A stretch of 64,000 nt of DNA, taken from assembly GCF_029227915.1 (NCBI RefSeq), contig NC_079883.1, positions 31,312,001 to 31,376,000 on the forward strand. The letters run 5' to 3'. The position numbers and the translations under genes are program-made. Of this stretch, positions 35,051 to 48,854 are shown piece by piece. Source of the stretch: Hydractinia symbiolongicarpus (Eukaryota > Cnidaria > Hydrozoa > Anthoathecata > Hydractiniidae). How positions within the stretch are numbered: position 1 is the first letter of the stretch; each line of letters starts with the position of its first letter. The notes under the pieces are model-generated. The model saw only the letters and a program-made list of their open reading frames with translations. It did not search any database and was not told where the DNA came from.

Positions 35051-37690
35051 GTTCGGGAAATAAGTTTACTCCCTGGGTACTTTCTTTGTATACTTTTGAC
35101 TATACGGGCCAAGCCCGGGATTTTCGGGAAATCGCGGGTTTTCGTTTGCCGGCGATTAAACTTCTTTTATTCAGCGTCTCATCAAAAATGAAAACAAGTT
35201 TGAAGACTACAAGTCTCATGCGTTTTAGTGGTTAAAAAATAATTTAAAAAATCGTTCGGGAAATAAGTTTACTCCCTGGGTACTTTCTTTGTATACTTTT
35301 GACTATACGGGCCAAGCCCGGGATTTACGGGAAATCGCGGGTTTTCGTTTGCCGGCGATTAAACTTCTTTTATTCAGCGTCTCATCAAAAATGAAAACAT
35401 TTTTGAAAACTACAAGTCTTATGCGTTTTAGTGGTGAAAAAATAAATTAAAAAATCGTTCGGGAAATGAGTTTACACCCTGGGTACTTTCTTTTTATACT
35501 TTTGATTTTACAGGCCGAGTCCGGGATTTACGGGAAATCGCAGGTTTTCGTTTGCCGGCGATTAAACTTCTTTTATTCAGCGTCTCATCAAAAATGAAAA
35601 CAAGTTTGAAGACTACAAGTTTCATGCGTTTTAGTGGTTAAAAAATAATTTAAAAAATCGTTCGGGAAATAAGTTTACTCCCTGGGTACTTTCTTTGTAT
35701 ACTTTTGACTATACGGGCCATGCCCGGGATTTACGGGAAATCGCGGGTTTTCGTTTGCCGGCGATTAAACTTCTTTTATTCAGCGTTTCATCAAAAATGA
35801 AAACATTTTTGAAAACTACAAGTCTTATGCGTTTTAGTGGTGAAAAAATAATTTAAAAAATCGTTGTGGAAATTAGTTTACTTACCGGGTACTTTCTTTG
35901 TATACATTCGACTATACGGGCCGAGTCCGGGGTTTACGGGAAATGGCAGGTTTTCGTTTTCCGGCGATTAAACTTCTTTTATTCAGTGTCTCATCAAAAA
36001 TGAAAACATTTTTGAAAACTACAAGTCTCATGGGCTTTAGTGGGGAAAAAAAAATTTAAAAAATCGTTCGGGAAATGAGTTTACACCCTGGGTACTTTCT
36101 TTGTATACTTTTGACTATACGGGCTGAGTCCGAGATTTACAGGAAATCGCAGGTTTTCGTTTGCCGGCGATTAAACTTCTTTCATTCAGCGTCTCATCAA
36201 AAATGAAATCATTTTTGAAAACTACAAGTCTCATGCGTTTTAGTGGTGAAAAAAAGAATTAAAAAATCGTTCGGGAAATGAGTTTACTCCCTGGGTACTT
36301 TCTTTGTATACATTCGACTACACGGGCCAAGCCCGGGATTTAGGGGAAATCGCTGGTTTTCGTTTGCCGGCGATTAAACCTCTTTCATTAAGCGTCTCAT
36401 TAAAAATGAAAACATTTTTGAAAACTACAAGTCTCATGCGTTTTAGTGGTGAAAAAATAATATAAAAAATCGTTCGGGAAATGAGTTTACTCCCTGGGTA
36501 CTTTCTTTGTATACTTTTGACTATACGGGCCAAGCCCGGGATTTACGGGAAATGGCGGTTTTTCGTTTGCCGGCGATTAAACTTCTTTTATTCAGTGTCT
36601 CATCAAAAATGAAAACATTTTTGAAAACTACAAGTCTCATGCGTTTTAGTGGTGAAAAAATAATTTAAAAAATCGATCGGGAAATGAGTTTACTCCCTGG
36701 GTACTTTTTTGTATACTTTTTGACTATACGGGCCGAGTCCGGGATTTACGGGAAGTCGCGGGTTTTCGTTTGCCGGCGATTAAACTTCTTTTATTCAGCG
36801 TCTCATCAAAAATGAAAAATTTTTTAAAAACTACAAATCTTATGGGCTTTAGTGGTGAAATAATAATTTAAAAAATCGTTCGGGAAATAAGTTTACACCC
36901 TGGGTACTTTCTTTGTATACTTTTGATTATACGGGCCGAGTCCGGGGTTTACGGGAAATGGTGGGTTTTCGTTTGCCAGCGATTAAACTTCTTTTATTCA
37001 GCGTCTCATCAAAAATGAAAACATTTTTAAAAAACTACAAGTCTCATGCGTTTTAGTGGTGAAAAAATAATATAAAAAATCGTTCGGGAAGTGAGTTTAC
37101 TCCCGGGGTACTTTCTTTGTATACTTTTGACTATACGGGCCAAGCCTGGGATTTACGGGAAATGGCGGGTTTTCGTTTTTCGGCGATTAAACTTCTTTCA
37201 TTAAGTGTCTCATCAAAAATGAAAACATTTTTGAAAACTACAAGTCTCATGGGCTTTAGTGGTGAAATAATAATTTAAAAAATCGTTCGGAAAATGAGTT
37301 TACTCCCTGGGTACTTTCTTTGTATACTTTTGACTATACGGGCCGAGTCCGGGATTTACGGGAAATCGCGGTTTTTAGTTTGCCGGCGATTAAACTTCTT
37401 TTATTCAGCGTCCCATCAAAAATAAAAACATTTTTGAAAACTACAAGTCTCATGCGTTTTAGTGGTGAAAAAATAATATAAAAAATCGTTCGGGAAATGA
37501 GTTTACTCCCTGCGTACTTTCTTTGTATACTTTTGACTATACGGGCCAAGCCCGGGATTTACGGGAAATGGCGGTTTTTCGTTTGCCGGCGATTAAACTT
37601 CTTTTATTCAGTGTCTCATCAAAAATGAAAAAATTTTTAAAAACTGCAAATCTCATGGGCTTTAGTGGTAAAATAATAATTTAAAAAATG
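35051..37690. repeat. Thirteen-monomer HOR (2,640 bp), copy 1
   Basis: The whole stretch reappears 2,640 bp later. Shared rare features are GGGATTTTCGGG (35,119/37,759), CTTTTTATAC (35,490/38,130), GGGCCATGCCCGGG (35,715/38,355) and the paired landmarks 36,318/38,958 and 37,334/39,974. The left limit is set where AAAATCGTTCGGG differs from AAAATGGTTCGGG. Confidence 0.9.
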
Positions 37691-40330
37691 GTTCGGGAAA
37701 TAAGTTTACTCCCTGGGTACTTTCTTTGTATACTTTTGACTATACGGGCCAAGCCCGGGATTTTCGGGAAATCGCGGGTTTTCGTTTGCCGGCGATTAAA
37801 CTTCTTTTATTCAGCGTCTCATCAAAAATGAAAACAAGTTTGAAGACTACAAGTCTCATGCGTTTTAGTGGTTAAAAAATAATTTAAAAAATCGTTCGGG
37901 AAATAAGTTTACTCCCTGGGTACTTTCTTTGTATACTTTTGACTATACGGGCCAAGCCCGGGATTTACGGGAAATCGCGGGTTTTCGTTTGCCGGCGATT
38001 AAACTTCTTTTATTCAGCGTCTCATCAAAAATGAAAACATTTTTGAAAACTACAAGTCTTATGCGTTTTAGTGGTGAAAAAATAAATTAAAAAATCGTTC
38101 GGGAAATGAGTTTACACCCTGGGTACTTTCTTTTTATACTTTTGATTTTACAGGCCGAGTCCGGGATTTACGGGAAATCGCAGGTTTTCGTTTGCCGGCG
38201 ATTAAACTTCTTTTATTCAGCGTCTCATCAAAAATGAAAACAAGTTTGAAGACTACAAGTCTCATGCGTTTTAGTGGTTAAAAAATAATTTAAAAAATCG
38301 TTCGGGAAATAAGTTTACTCCCTGGGTACTTTCTTTGTATACTTTTGACTATACGGGCCATGCCCGGGATTTACGGGAAATCGCGGGTTTTCGTTTGCCG
38401 GCGATTAAACTTCTTTTATTCAGCGTCTCATCAAAAATGAAAACATTTTTGAAAACTACAAGTCTTATGCGTTTTAGTGGTGAAAAAATAATTTAAAAAA
38501 TCGTTGTGGAAATTAGTTTACTTACCGGGTACTTTCTTTGTATACATTCGACTATACGGGCCGAGTCCGGGGTTTACGGGAAATGGCAGGTTTTCGTTTT
38601 CCGGCGATTAAACTTCTTTTATTCAGTGTCTCATCAAAAATGAAAACATTTTTGAAAACTACAAGTCTCATGGGCTTTAGTGGGGAAAAAAAAATTTAAA
38701 AAATCGTTCGGGAAATGAGTTTACACCCTGGGTACTTTCTTTGTATACTTTTGACTATACGGGCTGAGTCCGAGATTTACAGGAAATCGCAGGTTTTCGT
38801 TTGCCGGCGATTAAACTTCTTTCATTCAGCGTCTCATCAAAAATGAAATCATTTTTGAAAACTACAAGTCTCATGCGTTTTAGTGGTGAAAAAAAGAATT
38901 AAAAAATCGTTCGGGAAATGAGTTTACTTCCTGGGTACTTTCTTTGTATACATTCGACTACACGGGCCAAGCCCGGGATTTAGGGGAAATCGCTGGTTTT
39001 CGTTTGCCGGCGATTAAACCTCTTTCATTAAGCGTCTCATTAAAAATGAAAACATTTTTGAAAACTACAAGTCTCATGCGTTTTAGTGGTGAAAAAATAA
39101 TATAAAAAATCGTTCGGGAAATGAGTTTACTCCCTGGGTACTTTCTTTGTATACTTTTGACTATACGGGCCAAGCCCGGGATTTACGGGAAATGGCGGTT
39201 TTTCGTTTGCCGGCGATTAAACTTCTTTTATTCAGTGTCTCATCAAAAATGAAAACATTTTTGAAAACTACAAGTCTCATGCGTTTTAGTGGTGAAAAAA
39301 TAATTTAAAAAATCGATCGGGAAATGAGTTTACTCCCTGGGTACTTTTTTGTATACTTTTTGACTATACGGGCCGAGTCCGGGATTTACGGGAAGTCGCG
39401 GGTTTTCGTTTGCCGGCGATTAAACTTCTTTTATTCAGCGTCTCATCAAAAATGAAAAATTTTTTAAAAACTACAAATCTTATGGGCTTTAGTGGTGAAA
39501 TAATAATTTAAAAAATCGTTCGGGAAATAAGTTTACACCCTGGGTACTTTCTTTGTATACTTTTGATTATACGGGCCGAGTCCGGGGTTTACGGGAAATG
39601 GTGGGTTTTCGTTTGCCAGCGATTAAACTTCTTTTATTCAGCGTCTCATCAAAAATGAAAACATTTTTAAAAAACTACAAGTCTCATGCGTTTTAGTGGT
39701 GAAAAAATAATATAAAAAATCGTTCGGGAAGTGAGTTTACTCCCGGGGTACTTTCTTTGTATACTTTTGACTATACGGGCCAAGCCTGGGATTTATGGGA
39801 AATGGCGGGTTTTCGTTTTTCGGCGATTAAACTTCTTTCATTAAGTGTCTCATCAAAAATGAAAACATTTTTGAAAACTACAAGTCTCATGGGCTTTAGT
39901 GGTGAAATAATAATTTAAAAAATCGTTCGGAAAATGAGTTTACTCCCTGGGTACTTTCTTTGTATACTTTTGACTATACGGGCCGAGTCCGGGATTTACG
40001 GGAAATCGCGGTTTTTAGTTTGCCGGCGATTAAACTTCTTTTATTCAGCGTCCCATCAAAAATAAAAACATTTTTGAAAACTACAAGTCTCATGCGTTTT
40101 AGTGGTGAAAAAATAATATAAAAAATCGTTCGGGAAATGAGTTTACTCCCTGCGTACTTTCTTTGTATACTTTTGACTATACGGGCCAAGCCCGGGATTT
40201 ACGGGAAATGGCGGTTTTTCGTTTGCCGGCGATTAAACTTCTTTTATTCAGTGTCTCATCAAAAATGAAAAAATTTTTAAAAACTGCAAATCTCATGGGC
40301 TTTAGTGGTAAAATAATAATTTAAAAAATG
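37691..40330. repeat. Thirteen-monomer HOR (2,640 bp), copy 2
   Basis: I see only isolated differences from copy 1: GTTTACTTCCTGGG for GTTTACTCCCTGGG at ~38,925, TTTATGGG for TTTACGGG at ~39,793, and GTCTCATC for GTTTCATC at ~38,426. This is among the youngest duplications in the window. Confidence 0.9.
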
Positions 40331-40486
40331 GTTCGGGAAATAAGTTTACGCCCTGGGTACTTTCTTTGTATACTTTTGATTTTACAGGCCGAGTCCGGGA
40401 TTTACGGGAAATCGCAGGTTTTCGTTTGCCGGCGATTAAACTTCTTTTATTCAGCGTCTCATCAAAAATGAAAACAAGTTTGAAGA
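40331..40486. repeat. Junction monomer with the last AAGTTTGAAGAC variant
   Basis: A mixed monomer links the second 2,640-bp copy to a partial third one. It contains the right-most AAGTTTGAAGAC in the window (about 40,475), a marker that is frequent to the left and that I do not see again to the right. Confidence 0.65.
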
Positions 40487-42388
40487 CTACAAGTCTCATG
40501 CGTTTTAGTGGTGAAAAAAAGAATTAAAAAATCGTTCGGGAAATGAGTTTACTCCCTGGGTACTTTCTTTGTATACATTCGACTACACGGGCCAAGCCCG
40601 GGATTTAGGGGAAATCGCTGGTTTTCGTTTGCCGGCGATTAAACCTCTTTCATTAAGCGTCTCATTAAAAATGAAAACATTTTTGAAAACTACAAGTCTC
40701 ATGCGTTTTAGTGGTGAAAAAATAATATAAAAAATCGTTCGGGAAATGAGTTTACTCCCTGGGTACTTTCTTTGTATACTTTTGACTATACGGGCCAAGC
40801 CCGGGATTTACGGGAAATGGCGGTTTTTCGTTTGCCGGCGATTAAACTTCTTTTATTCAGTGTCTCATCAAAAATGAAAACATTTTTGAAAACTACAAGT
40901 CTCATGCGTTTTAGTGGTGAAAAAATAATTTAAAAAATCGATCGGGAAATGAGTTTACTCCCTGGGTACTTTTTTGTATACTTTTTGACTATACGGGCCG
41001 AGTCCGGGATTTACGGGAAGTCGCGGGTTTTCGTTTGCCGGCGATTAAACTTCTTTTATTCAGCGTCTCATCAAAAATGAAAAATTTTTTAAAAACTACA
41101 AATCTTATGGGCTTTAGTGGTGAAATAATAATTTAAAAAATCGTTCGGGAAATAAGTTTACACCCTGGGTACTTTCTTTGTATACTTTTGATTATACGGG
41201 CCGAGTCCGGGGTTTACGGGAAATGGTGGGTTTTCGTTTGCCAGCGATTAAACTTCTTTTATTCAGCGTCTCATCAAAAATGAAAACATTTTTAAAAAAC
41301 TACAAGTCTCATGCGTTTTAGTGGTGAAAAAATAATATAAAAAATCGTTCGGGAAGTGAGTTTACTCCCGGGGTACTTTCTTTGTATACTTTTGACTATA
41401 CGGGCCAAGCCTGGGATTTACGGGAAATGGCGGGTTTTCGTTTTTCGGCGATTAAACTTCTTTCATTAAGTGTCTCATCAAAAATGAAAACATTTTTGAA
41501 AACTACAAGTCTCATGGGCTTTAGTGGTGAAATAATAATTTAAAAAATCGTTCGGAAAATGAGTTTACTCCCTGGGTACTTTCTTTGTATACTTTTGACT
41601 ATACGGGCCGAGTCCGGGATTTACGGGAAATCGCGGTTTTTAGTTTGCCGGCGATTAAACTTCTTTTATTCAGCGTCCCATCAAAAATAAAAACATTTTT
41701 GAAAACTACAAGTCTCATGCGTTTTAGTGGTGAAAAAATAATATAAAAAATCGTTCGGGAAATGAGTTTACTCCCTGCGTACTTTCTTTGTATACTTTTG
41801 ACTATACGGGCCAAGCCCGGGATTTACGGGAAATGGCGGTTTTTCGTTTGCCGGCGATTAAACTTCTTTTATTCAGTGTCTCATCAAAAATGAAAAAATT
41901 TTTAAAAACTGCAAATCTCATGGGCTTTAGTGGTAAAATAATAATTTAAAAAATGGTTCGGGAAATAAGTTTACGCCCTGGGTACTTTCTTTGTATACTT
42001 TTGACTATACGGGCCAAGCCCGGGATTTACGGGAAATGGCGGTTTTTCGTTTGCCGGCGATTAAACTTCTTTTATTCAGTGTCTCATCAAAAATGAAAAA
42101 ATTTTTAAAAACTACAAATCTCATGGGCTTTAGTGGTGAAATAATAATTTAAAAAATCGTTCGGGAAATAAGTTTACACCCTGGGTACTTTCTTTGTATA
42201 CTTTTGATTATACGGGCCGAGTCCGGGGTTTACGGGAAATGGCGGGTTTTCGTTTGCCAGCGATTAAACTTCTTTTATTCAGCGTCTCATCAAAAATGAA
42301 AACATTTTTAAAAAACTACAAGTCTCATGCGTTTTAGTGGTGAAAAAATAATATAAAAAATCGTTCGGGAAGTGAGTTTACTCCCGGG
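40487..42388. repeat. Partial third copy of the 2,640-bp HOR, and seven-monomer unit copy 1
   Basis: The sequence matches 38,862 onward at an offset of 1,625 bp (38,958/40,583 and 39,974/41,599), so five monomers of the 2,640-bp unit were skipped. From 40,966 it is also the first copy of a 1,423-bp tandem pair. Confidence 0.85.
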
Positions 42389-43811
42389 GTACTTTTTTGT
42401 ATACTTTTTGACTATACGGGCCGAGTCCGGGATTTACGGGAAGTCGCGGGTTTTCGTTTGCCGGCGATTAAACTTCTTTTATCCAGCGTCTCATCAAAAA
42501 TGAAAAATTTTTTAAAAACTACAAATCTTATGGGCTTTAGTGGTGAAATAATAATTTAAAAAATCGTTCGGGAAATAAGTTTACACCCTGGGTACTTTCT
42601 TTGTATACTTTTGATTATACGGGCCGAGTCCGGGGTTTACGGGAAATGGTGGGTTTTCGTTTGCCAGCGATTAAACTTCTTTTATTCAGCGTCTCATCAA
42701 AAATGAAAACATTTTTAAAAAACTACAAGTCTCATGCGTTTTAGTGGTGAAAAAATAATATAAAAAATCGTTCGGGAAGTGAGTTTACTCCCGGGGTACT
42801 TTCTTTGTATACTTTTGACTATACGGGCCAAGCCTGGGATTTACGGGAAATGGCGGGTTTTCGTTTTTCGGCGATTAAACTTCTTTCATTAAGTGTCTCA
42901 TCAAAAATGAAAACATTTTTGAAAACTACAAGTCTCATGGGCTTTAGTGGTGAAATAATAATTTAAAAAATCGTTCGGAAAATGAGTTTACTCCCTGGGT
43001 ACTTTCTTTGTATACTTTTGACTATACGGGCCGAGTCCGGGATTTACGGGAAATCGCGGTTTTTAGTTTGCCGGCGATTAAACTTCTTTTATTCAGCGTC
43101 CCATCAAAAATAAAAACATTTTTGAAAACTACAAGTCTCATGCGTTTTAGTGGTGAAAAAATAATATAAAAAATCGTTCGGGAAATGAGTTTACTCCCTG
43201 CGTACTTTCTTTGTATACTTTTGACTATACGGGCCAAGCCCGGGATTTACGGGAAATGGCGGTTTTTCGTTTGCCGGCGATTAAACTTCTTTTATTCAGT
43301 GTCTCATCAAAAATGAAAAAATTTTTAAAAACTGCAAATCTCATGGGCTTTAGTGGTAAAATAATAATTTAAAAAATGGTTCGGGAAATAAGTTTACGCC
43401 CTGGGTACTTTCTTTGTATACTTTTGACTATACGGGCCAAGCCCGGGATTTACGGGAAATGGCGGTTTTTCGTTTGCCGGCGATTAAACTTCTTTTATTC
43501 AGTGTCTCATCAAAAATGAAAAAATTTTTAAAAACTACAAATCTCATGGGCTTTAGTGGTGAAATAATAATTTAAAAAATCGTTCGGGAAATAAGTTTAC
43601 ACCCTGGGTACTTTCTTTGTATACTTTTGATTATACGGGCCGAGTCCGGGGTTTACGGGAAATGGCGGGTTTTCGTTTGCCAGCGATTAAACTTCTTTTA
43701 TTCAGCGTCTCATCAAAAATGAAAACATTTTTAAAAAACTACAAGTCTCATGCGTTTTAGTGGTGAAAAAATAATATAAAAAATCGTTCGGGAAGTGAGT
43801 TTACTCCCGGG
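42389..43811. repeat. Seven-monomer HOR (1,423 bp), copy 2
   Basis: Starts at GTACTTTTTTGTATACTTTT (42,389 against 40,966) and ends where GGGGTACTTTCTTTG replaces GGGGTACTTTTTTG. The landmark pair 41,599/43,022 gives 1,423 bp. The double compensation, one base lost in TTTCTTT and one gained in TACTTTTTGAC, is kept in both copies. Confidence 0.85.
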
Positions 43812-46800
43812 GTACTTTCTTTGTATACTTTTGACTATACGGGCCAAGACCGGGATTTACGGGAAATGGCGGTTTTTCGTTTTCCGGCGATTAAACTTCT
43901 TTTATTCAGTGTCTCATCAAAAATGAAAACATTTTTGAAAACTACAAGTCTCATGGGCTTTAGTGCTGAAATAATAATTTAAAAAATCGTTCGGAAAATG
44001 AGTTTACTCCCTGGGTACTTTCTTTGTATACTTTTGACTATACGGGCCGAGTCCGGGATTTACGGGAAATCGCGGTTTTTCGTTTGCCGGCGATTAAACT
44101 TCTTTTATTCAGCGTCCCATCAAAAATAAAAACATTTTTGAAAACTACAAGTCTCATGCGTTTTAGTGGTGAAAAAATAATATAAAAAATCGTTCGGGAA
44201 ATGAGTTTACTCCCTGCGTACTTTCTTTGTATACTTTTGACTATACGGGCCAAGCCCGGGATTTACGGGAAATGGCGGTTTTTCGTTTGCCGGCGATTAA
44301 ACTTCTTTTATTCAGTGTCTCATCAAAAATGAAAAAATTTTTAAAAACTGCAAATCTCATGGGCTTTAGTGGTGAAATAATAATTTAAAAAATGGTTCGG
44401 GAAATAAGTTTACTCCCTGGGTACTTTCTTTGTATACTTTTGACTATACGGGCCAAGCCCGGGATTTACGGGAAATGGCGGTTTTTCGTTTGCCGGCGAT
44501 TAAACTTCTTTTATTCAGTGTCTCATCAAAAATGAAAAAATTTTTAAAAACTACAAATCTCATGGGCTTTAGTGGTGAAATAATAATTTTAAAAATCGTT
44601 CGTGAAAAAAGTTTACACCCTGGGTACTTTCTTTGTATACTTTTGATTATACGGGCCGAGTCCGGGGTTTACGGGAAATGGCGGGTTTTCGTTTGCCAGC
44701 GATTAAACTTCTTTTATTCAGCGTCTCATCAAAAATGAAAACATTTTTAAAAGACTACAAGTCTCATGCGTTTTAGTGGTGAAAAAATAATATAAAAAAT
44801 CGTTCGGGAAGTGAGTTTACTCCCGGGGTACTTTCTTTGTATACTTTTGACTATACGGGCCAAGCCCGGGATTTACGGGAAATGGCGGGTTTTCGTTTTC
44901 CGGCGATTAAACTTCTTTTATTCAGTGTCTCATCAAAAATGAAAACATTTTTGAAAACTACAAGTCTCATGGGCTTTAGTGGGGAAATAATAATTTAAAA
45001 AATCGTTCGGGAAATGAGTTTACACCCTGGGTACTTTCTTTGTATACTTTTGACTATACGGGCTGAGTCCGAGATTTACAGGAAATCGCAGGTTTTCGTT
45101 TGCCGGCGATTAAACTTCTTTCATTCAGCGTCTCATCAAAAATGAAATCATTTTTGAAAACTACAAGTCTCATGCGTTTTAGTGGTGAAAAAAAGAATTA
45201 AAAAATCGTTCGGGAAATGAGTTTACTCCCTGGGTACTTTTTTTGTATACATTCGACTACACGGGCCAAGCCCGGGATTTAGGGGAAATCGCTGGTTTTC
45301 GTTTGCCGGCGATTAAACCTCTTTCATTAAGCGTCTCATCAAAAATGAAAACATTTTTAAAAACTACAAGTCTCATGCGTTTTAGTGCTGAAAAGTTATT
45401 TTAAAAAATCGTTCGGAAAATGAGTTTACTCACTGGGTACTTTCTTTGTATACTTTTGACTATACGGGCCGAGTCCGGGATTTACGGGAAATCGCGTTTT
45501 TTCGTTTGCCGGCGATTAAACTTCTTTTATTCAGCGTCCCATCAAAAATGAAAACATTTTTGAAAACTACAAGTCTCATGCGTTTTAGTGGTGAAAAGAT
45601 AATTTAAAAAATCGCTCGGGAAATGAGTTTACTCCCTGGGTACTTTTTTGTATACTTTTGACTATACGGGCCGAGTCCGGGATTTACGGGAAGTCGCGGG
45701 TTTTCGTTTGACGGCGATTAAACTTCTTTTATTCAGCGTCTCATCAAAAATGAAAAATTTTTTAAAAACTACAAATCTCATGGGCTTTAGTGGTGAAATA
45801 ATAATTTAAAAAATCGTTCGGGAAATAAATTTACACCCTGGGTACTTTCTTTGTATACTTTTGATTATACGGGCCGAGTCCGGGGTTTACGGGAAATGGC
45901 GGGTTTTCGTTTGCCACCGATTAAACTTCTTTTATTCAGCGTCTCATCAAAAATGAAAACAATTTTTAAAAACTACAAGTCTCATGCGTTTTAGTGGTGA
46001 AAAAATAATATAAAAAATCGTTCGGGAAGTGAGTTTACTCCCGGGGTACTTTCTTTGTATACTTTTGACTATACGGGCCAAGCCCGGTATTTACGGGAAA
46101 TGGCGGGTTTTCGTTTTCCGGCGATTAAACTTCTTTCATTAAGTGTCTCATCAAAAATGAAAACATTTTTGAAAACTACAAGTCTCATGGGCTTTAGTGG
46201 TGAAATAATAATTTAAAAAATCGTTCGGAAAATGAGTTTACTCCCTGGGTACTTTCTTTGTATACTTTTGACTATACGGGCCAAGCCCGGGATTTAAGGG
46301 AAATGGCGGTTTTTCGTTTGCTGGCGATTAAACTTCTTTTATTCAGTGTCTCATCAAAAATGAAAACATTTTTGAAAACTACAAGTCTCATGCGTTTTAG
46401 TGGTGAAAAGATAATTTAAAAATTCGCTCGGGAAATGAGTTTACTCCCTGGGTACTTTTTTGTATACTTTTGAGTATACGGGCCGAGTCCGGGATTTACG
46501 GGAAGTCGCGGGTTTTCGTTTGCCGGCGATTAAACTTCTTTTATTCAGCGTCTCATCAAAAATGAAAAAATTTTTAAAAACTACAAATCTCATGGGCTTT
46601 AGTGGTGAAATAATAATTTAAAAAATCGTTCGGGAAATAAGTTTACACCCTGGGTACTTTCTTTGTATACTTTTGATTATACGGGCCGAGTCCAGGGTTT
46701 ACGGGAAATGGCGGGTTTTCGTTTGCCAGCGATTAAACTTCTTTTATTCAGCGTCTCATCAAAAATGAAAACATTTTTAAAAAACTACAAGTCTCATGCG

Positions 46801-47232
46801 TTTTAGTGGTGAAAAAATAATATAAAAAATCGTTCGGGAAGTGAGGTTACTCCCGGGGTACTTTCTTTGTATACTTTTGACTATACAGGCCAAGCCCGAG
46901 ATTTACGGGAAATGGCGGGTTTTCGTTTTCCGGCGATTAAACTTCTTTTATTCAGTGTCTCATCAAAAATGAAAACATTTTTGAAAACTACAAGTCTCAT
47001 GGGCTTTAGTGGTGAAATAATATTTTAAAAAATCGTTCGGGAAATGAGTTAACACCCCGGGGTACTTTCTTTGTATACTTTTGACTATACGGGCCGAGTC
47101 CGAGATTTACGGGAAATCGCAGGTTTTCGTTTGCCGGCGATTAAACTTCTTTCATTCAGCGTCTCATCAAAAATGAAATAATTTTTGAAAACTACAAGTC
47201 TCATGCGTTTTAGTGGTAAAAAAAAGCATTAA
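43812..47232. repeat. Mixed satellite segment
   Basis: About 17 monomers. A 1,016-bp (five-monomer) relation with the preceding unit is visible (43,022/44,038) but decays towards 45 kb. Private changes include AGTGCTGAAA (~43,964 and 45,384), GTTTGACGGCG (~45,706) and GTTAACACCCC (~47,048). It has no gene. Confidence 0.65.
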
Positions 47233-48043
47233 AAAATCGTTCGGGAAATGAGTTTACTCCCTGGGTACTTTCTTTGTATACATTCGACTACACGGGCCAA
47301 GCCCGGGATTTAGGGGAAATCGCTGGTTTTCGTTTGCCGGCGATTAAACCTCTTTCATTAAGCGTCTCATCAAAAATGAAAACATTTTTGAAAACTACAA
47401 GTCTCATGCGTTTTAGTGGTGAAAAAATAATATAAAAAATCGTTCGGGAAATGAGTTTACTCCCTGGGTACTTTCTTTGTATACTTTTGACTACACGGGC
47501 CAAGCCCGGGATTTAGGGGAAATCGCTGGTTTTCGTTTGCCGGCGATTAAACCTGTTTCATTAAGCGTCTCATCAAAAATGAAAACATTTTTGAAAACTA
47601 CAAGTCTCATGCGTTTTAGTGGTGAAAAAATAATATAAAAAATCGTTCGGGAAATGAGTTTACTCCCTGGGTACTTTTTTTGTATACTTTTGACTATACG
47701 GGCCAAGCCCGGGATTTACGGGAAATGGCGGGTTTTCGTTTGCCGGCGATTAAACTTCTTTTATTCAGTGTCTCATCAAAAATGAAAACATTTTTGAAAA
47801 CTACAAGTCTCATGCGTTTTAGTGGTAAAAAGATAATTTAAAAAATCGCTCGGGAAATGAGTTTACTCCCTGGGTACTTTTTTGTATACTTTTGACTATA
47901 CGGGCCGAGTCCGGGATTTACGGGAAATCGCAGGTTTTCGTTTGCCGGCGATTAAACTTCTTTTATTCAGCGTCTCATCAAAAATGAAAACACTTTTAAA
48001 AACTACAAGTCTCATGCGTTTTAGTGGTGAAAAAAAAAATTAT
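47233..48043. repeat. Four-monomer HOR (811 bp), copy 1
   Basis: Three landmarks (47,288, 47,491, 47,882) recur exactly 811 bp later. The monomer order differs from the 812-bp unit of the left half: two consecutive CTACACGGG/TTAGGGGAAATCGCTGG monomers are followed by two CTATACGGG monomers. This is an independent tetramer, not a copy of the first. Confidence 0.85.
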
Positions 48044-48854
48044 AAAATCGTTCGGGAAATGAGTTTACTCCCTGGGTACTTTCTTTGTATACATTCGACT
48101 ACACGGGCCAAGCCCGGGATTTAGGGGAAATCGCTGGTTTTCGTTTGCCGGCGATTAAACCTCTTTCATTAAGCGTCTCATCAAAAATGAAAACATTTTT
48201 GAAAACTACAAGTCTCATGCGTTTTAGTGGTGAAAAAATAATATAAAAAATCGTTCGGGAAATGAGTTTACTCCCTGGGTACTTTCTTTGTATACTTTTG
48301 ACTACACGGGCCAAGCCCGGGATTTAGGGGAAATCGCTGGTTTTCGTTTGCCGGCGATTAAACCTGTTTCATTAAGCGTCTCATCAAAAATGAAAACATT
48401 TTTGAAAACTACAAGTCTCATGCGTTTTAGTGGTGAAAAAATAATATAAAAAATCGTTCGGGAAATGAGTTTACTCCCTGGGTACTTTTTTTGTATACTT
48501 TTGACTATACGGGCCAAGCCCGGGATTTACGGGAAATGGCGGGTTTTCGTTTGCCGGCGATTAAACTTCTTTTATTCAGTGTCTCATCAAAAATGAAAAC
48601 ATTTTTGAAAACTACAAGTCTCATGCGTTTTAGTGGTAAAAAGATAATTTAAAAAATCGCTCGGGAAATGAGTTTACTCCCTGGGTACTTTTTTGTATAC
48701 TTTTGACTATACGGGCCGAGTCCGGGATTTACGGGAAATCGCAGGTTTTCGTTTGCCGGCGATTAAACTTCTTTTATTCAGCGTCTCATCAAAAATGAAA
48801 ACACTTTTAAAAACTACAAGTCTCATGCGTTTTAGTGGTGAAAAAAAAAATTAT
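48044..48854. repeat. Four-monomer HOR (811 bp), copy 2
   Basis: Appears identical to copy 1 by eye, including the private AAACCTGTTTC (47,551/48,362) and CACTTTTAAAAACT changes. Confidence 0.85.
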
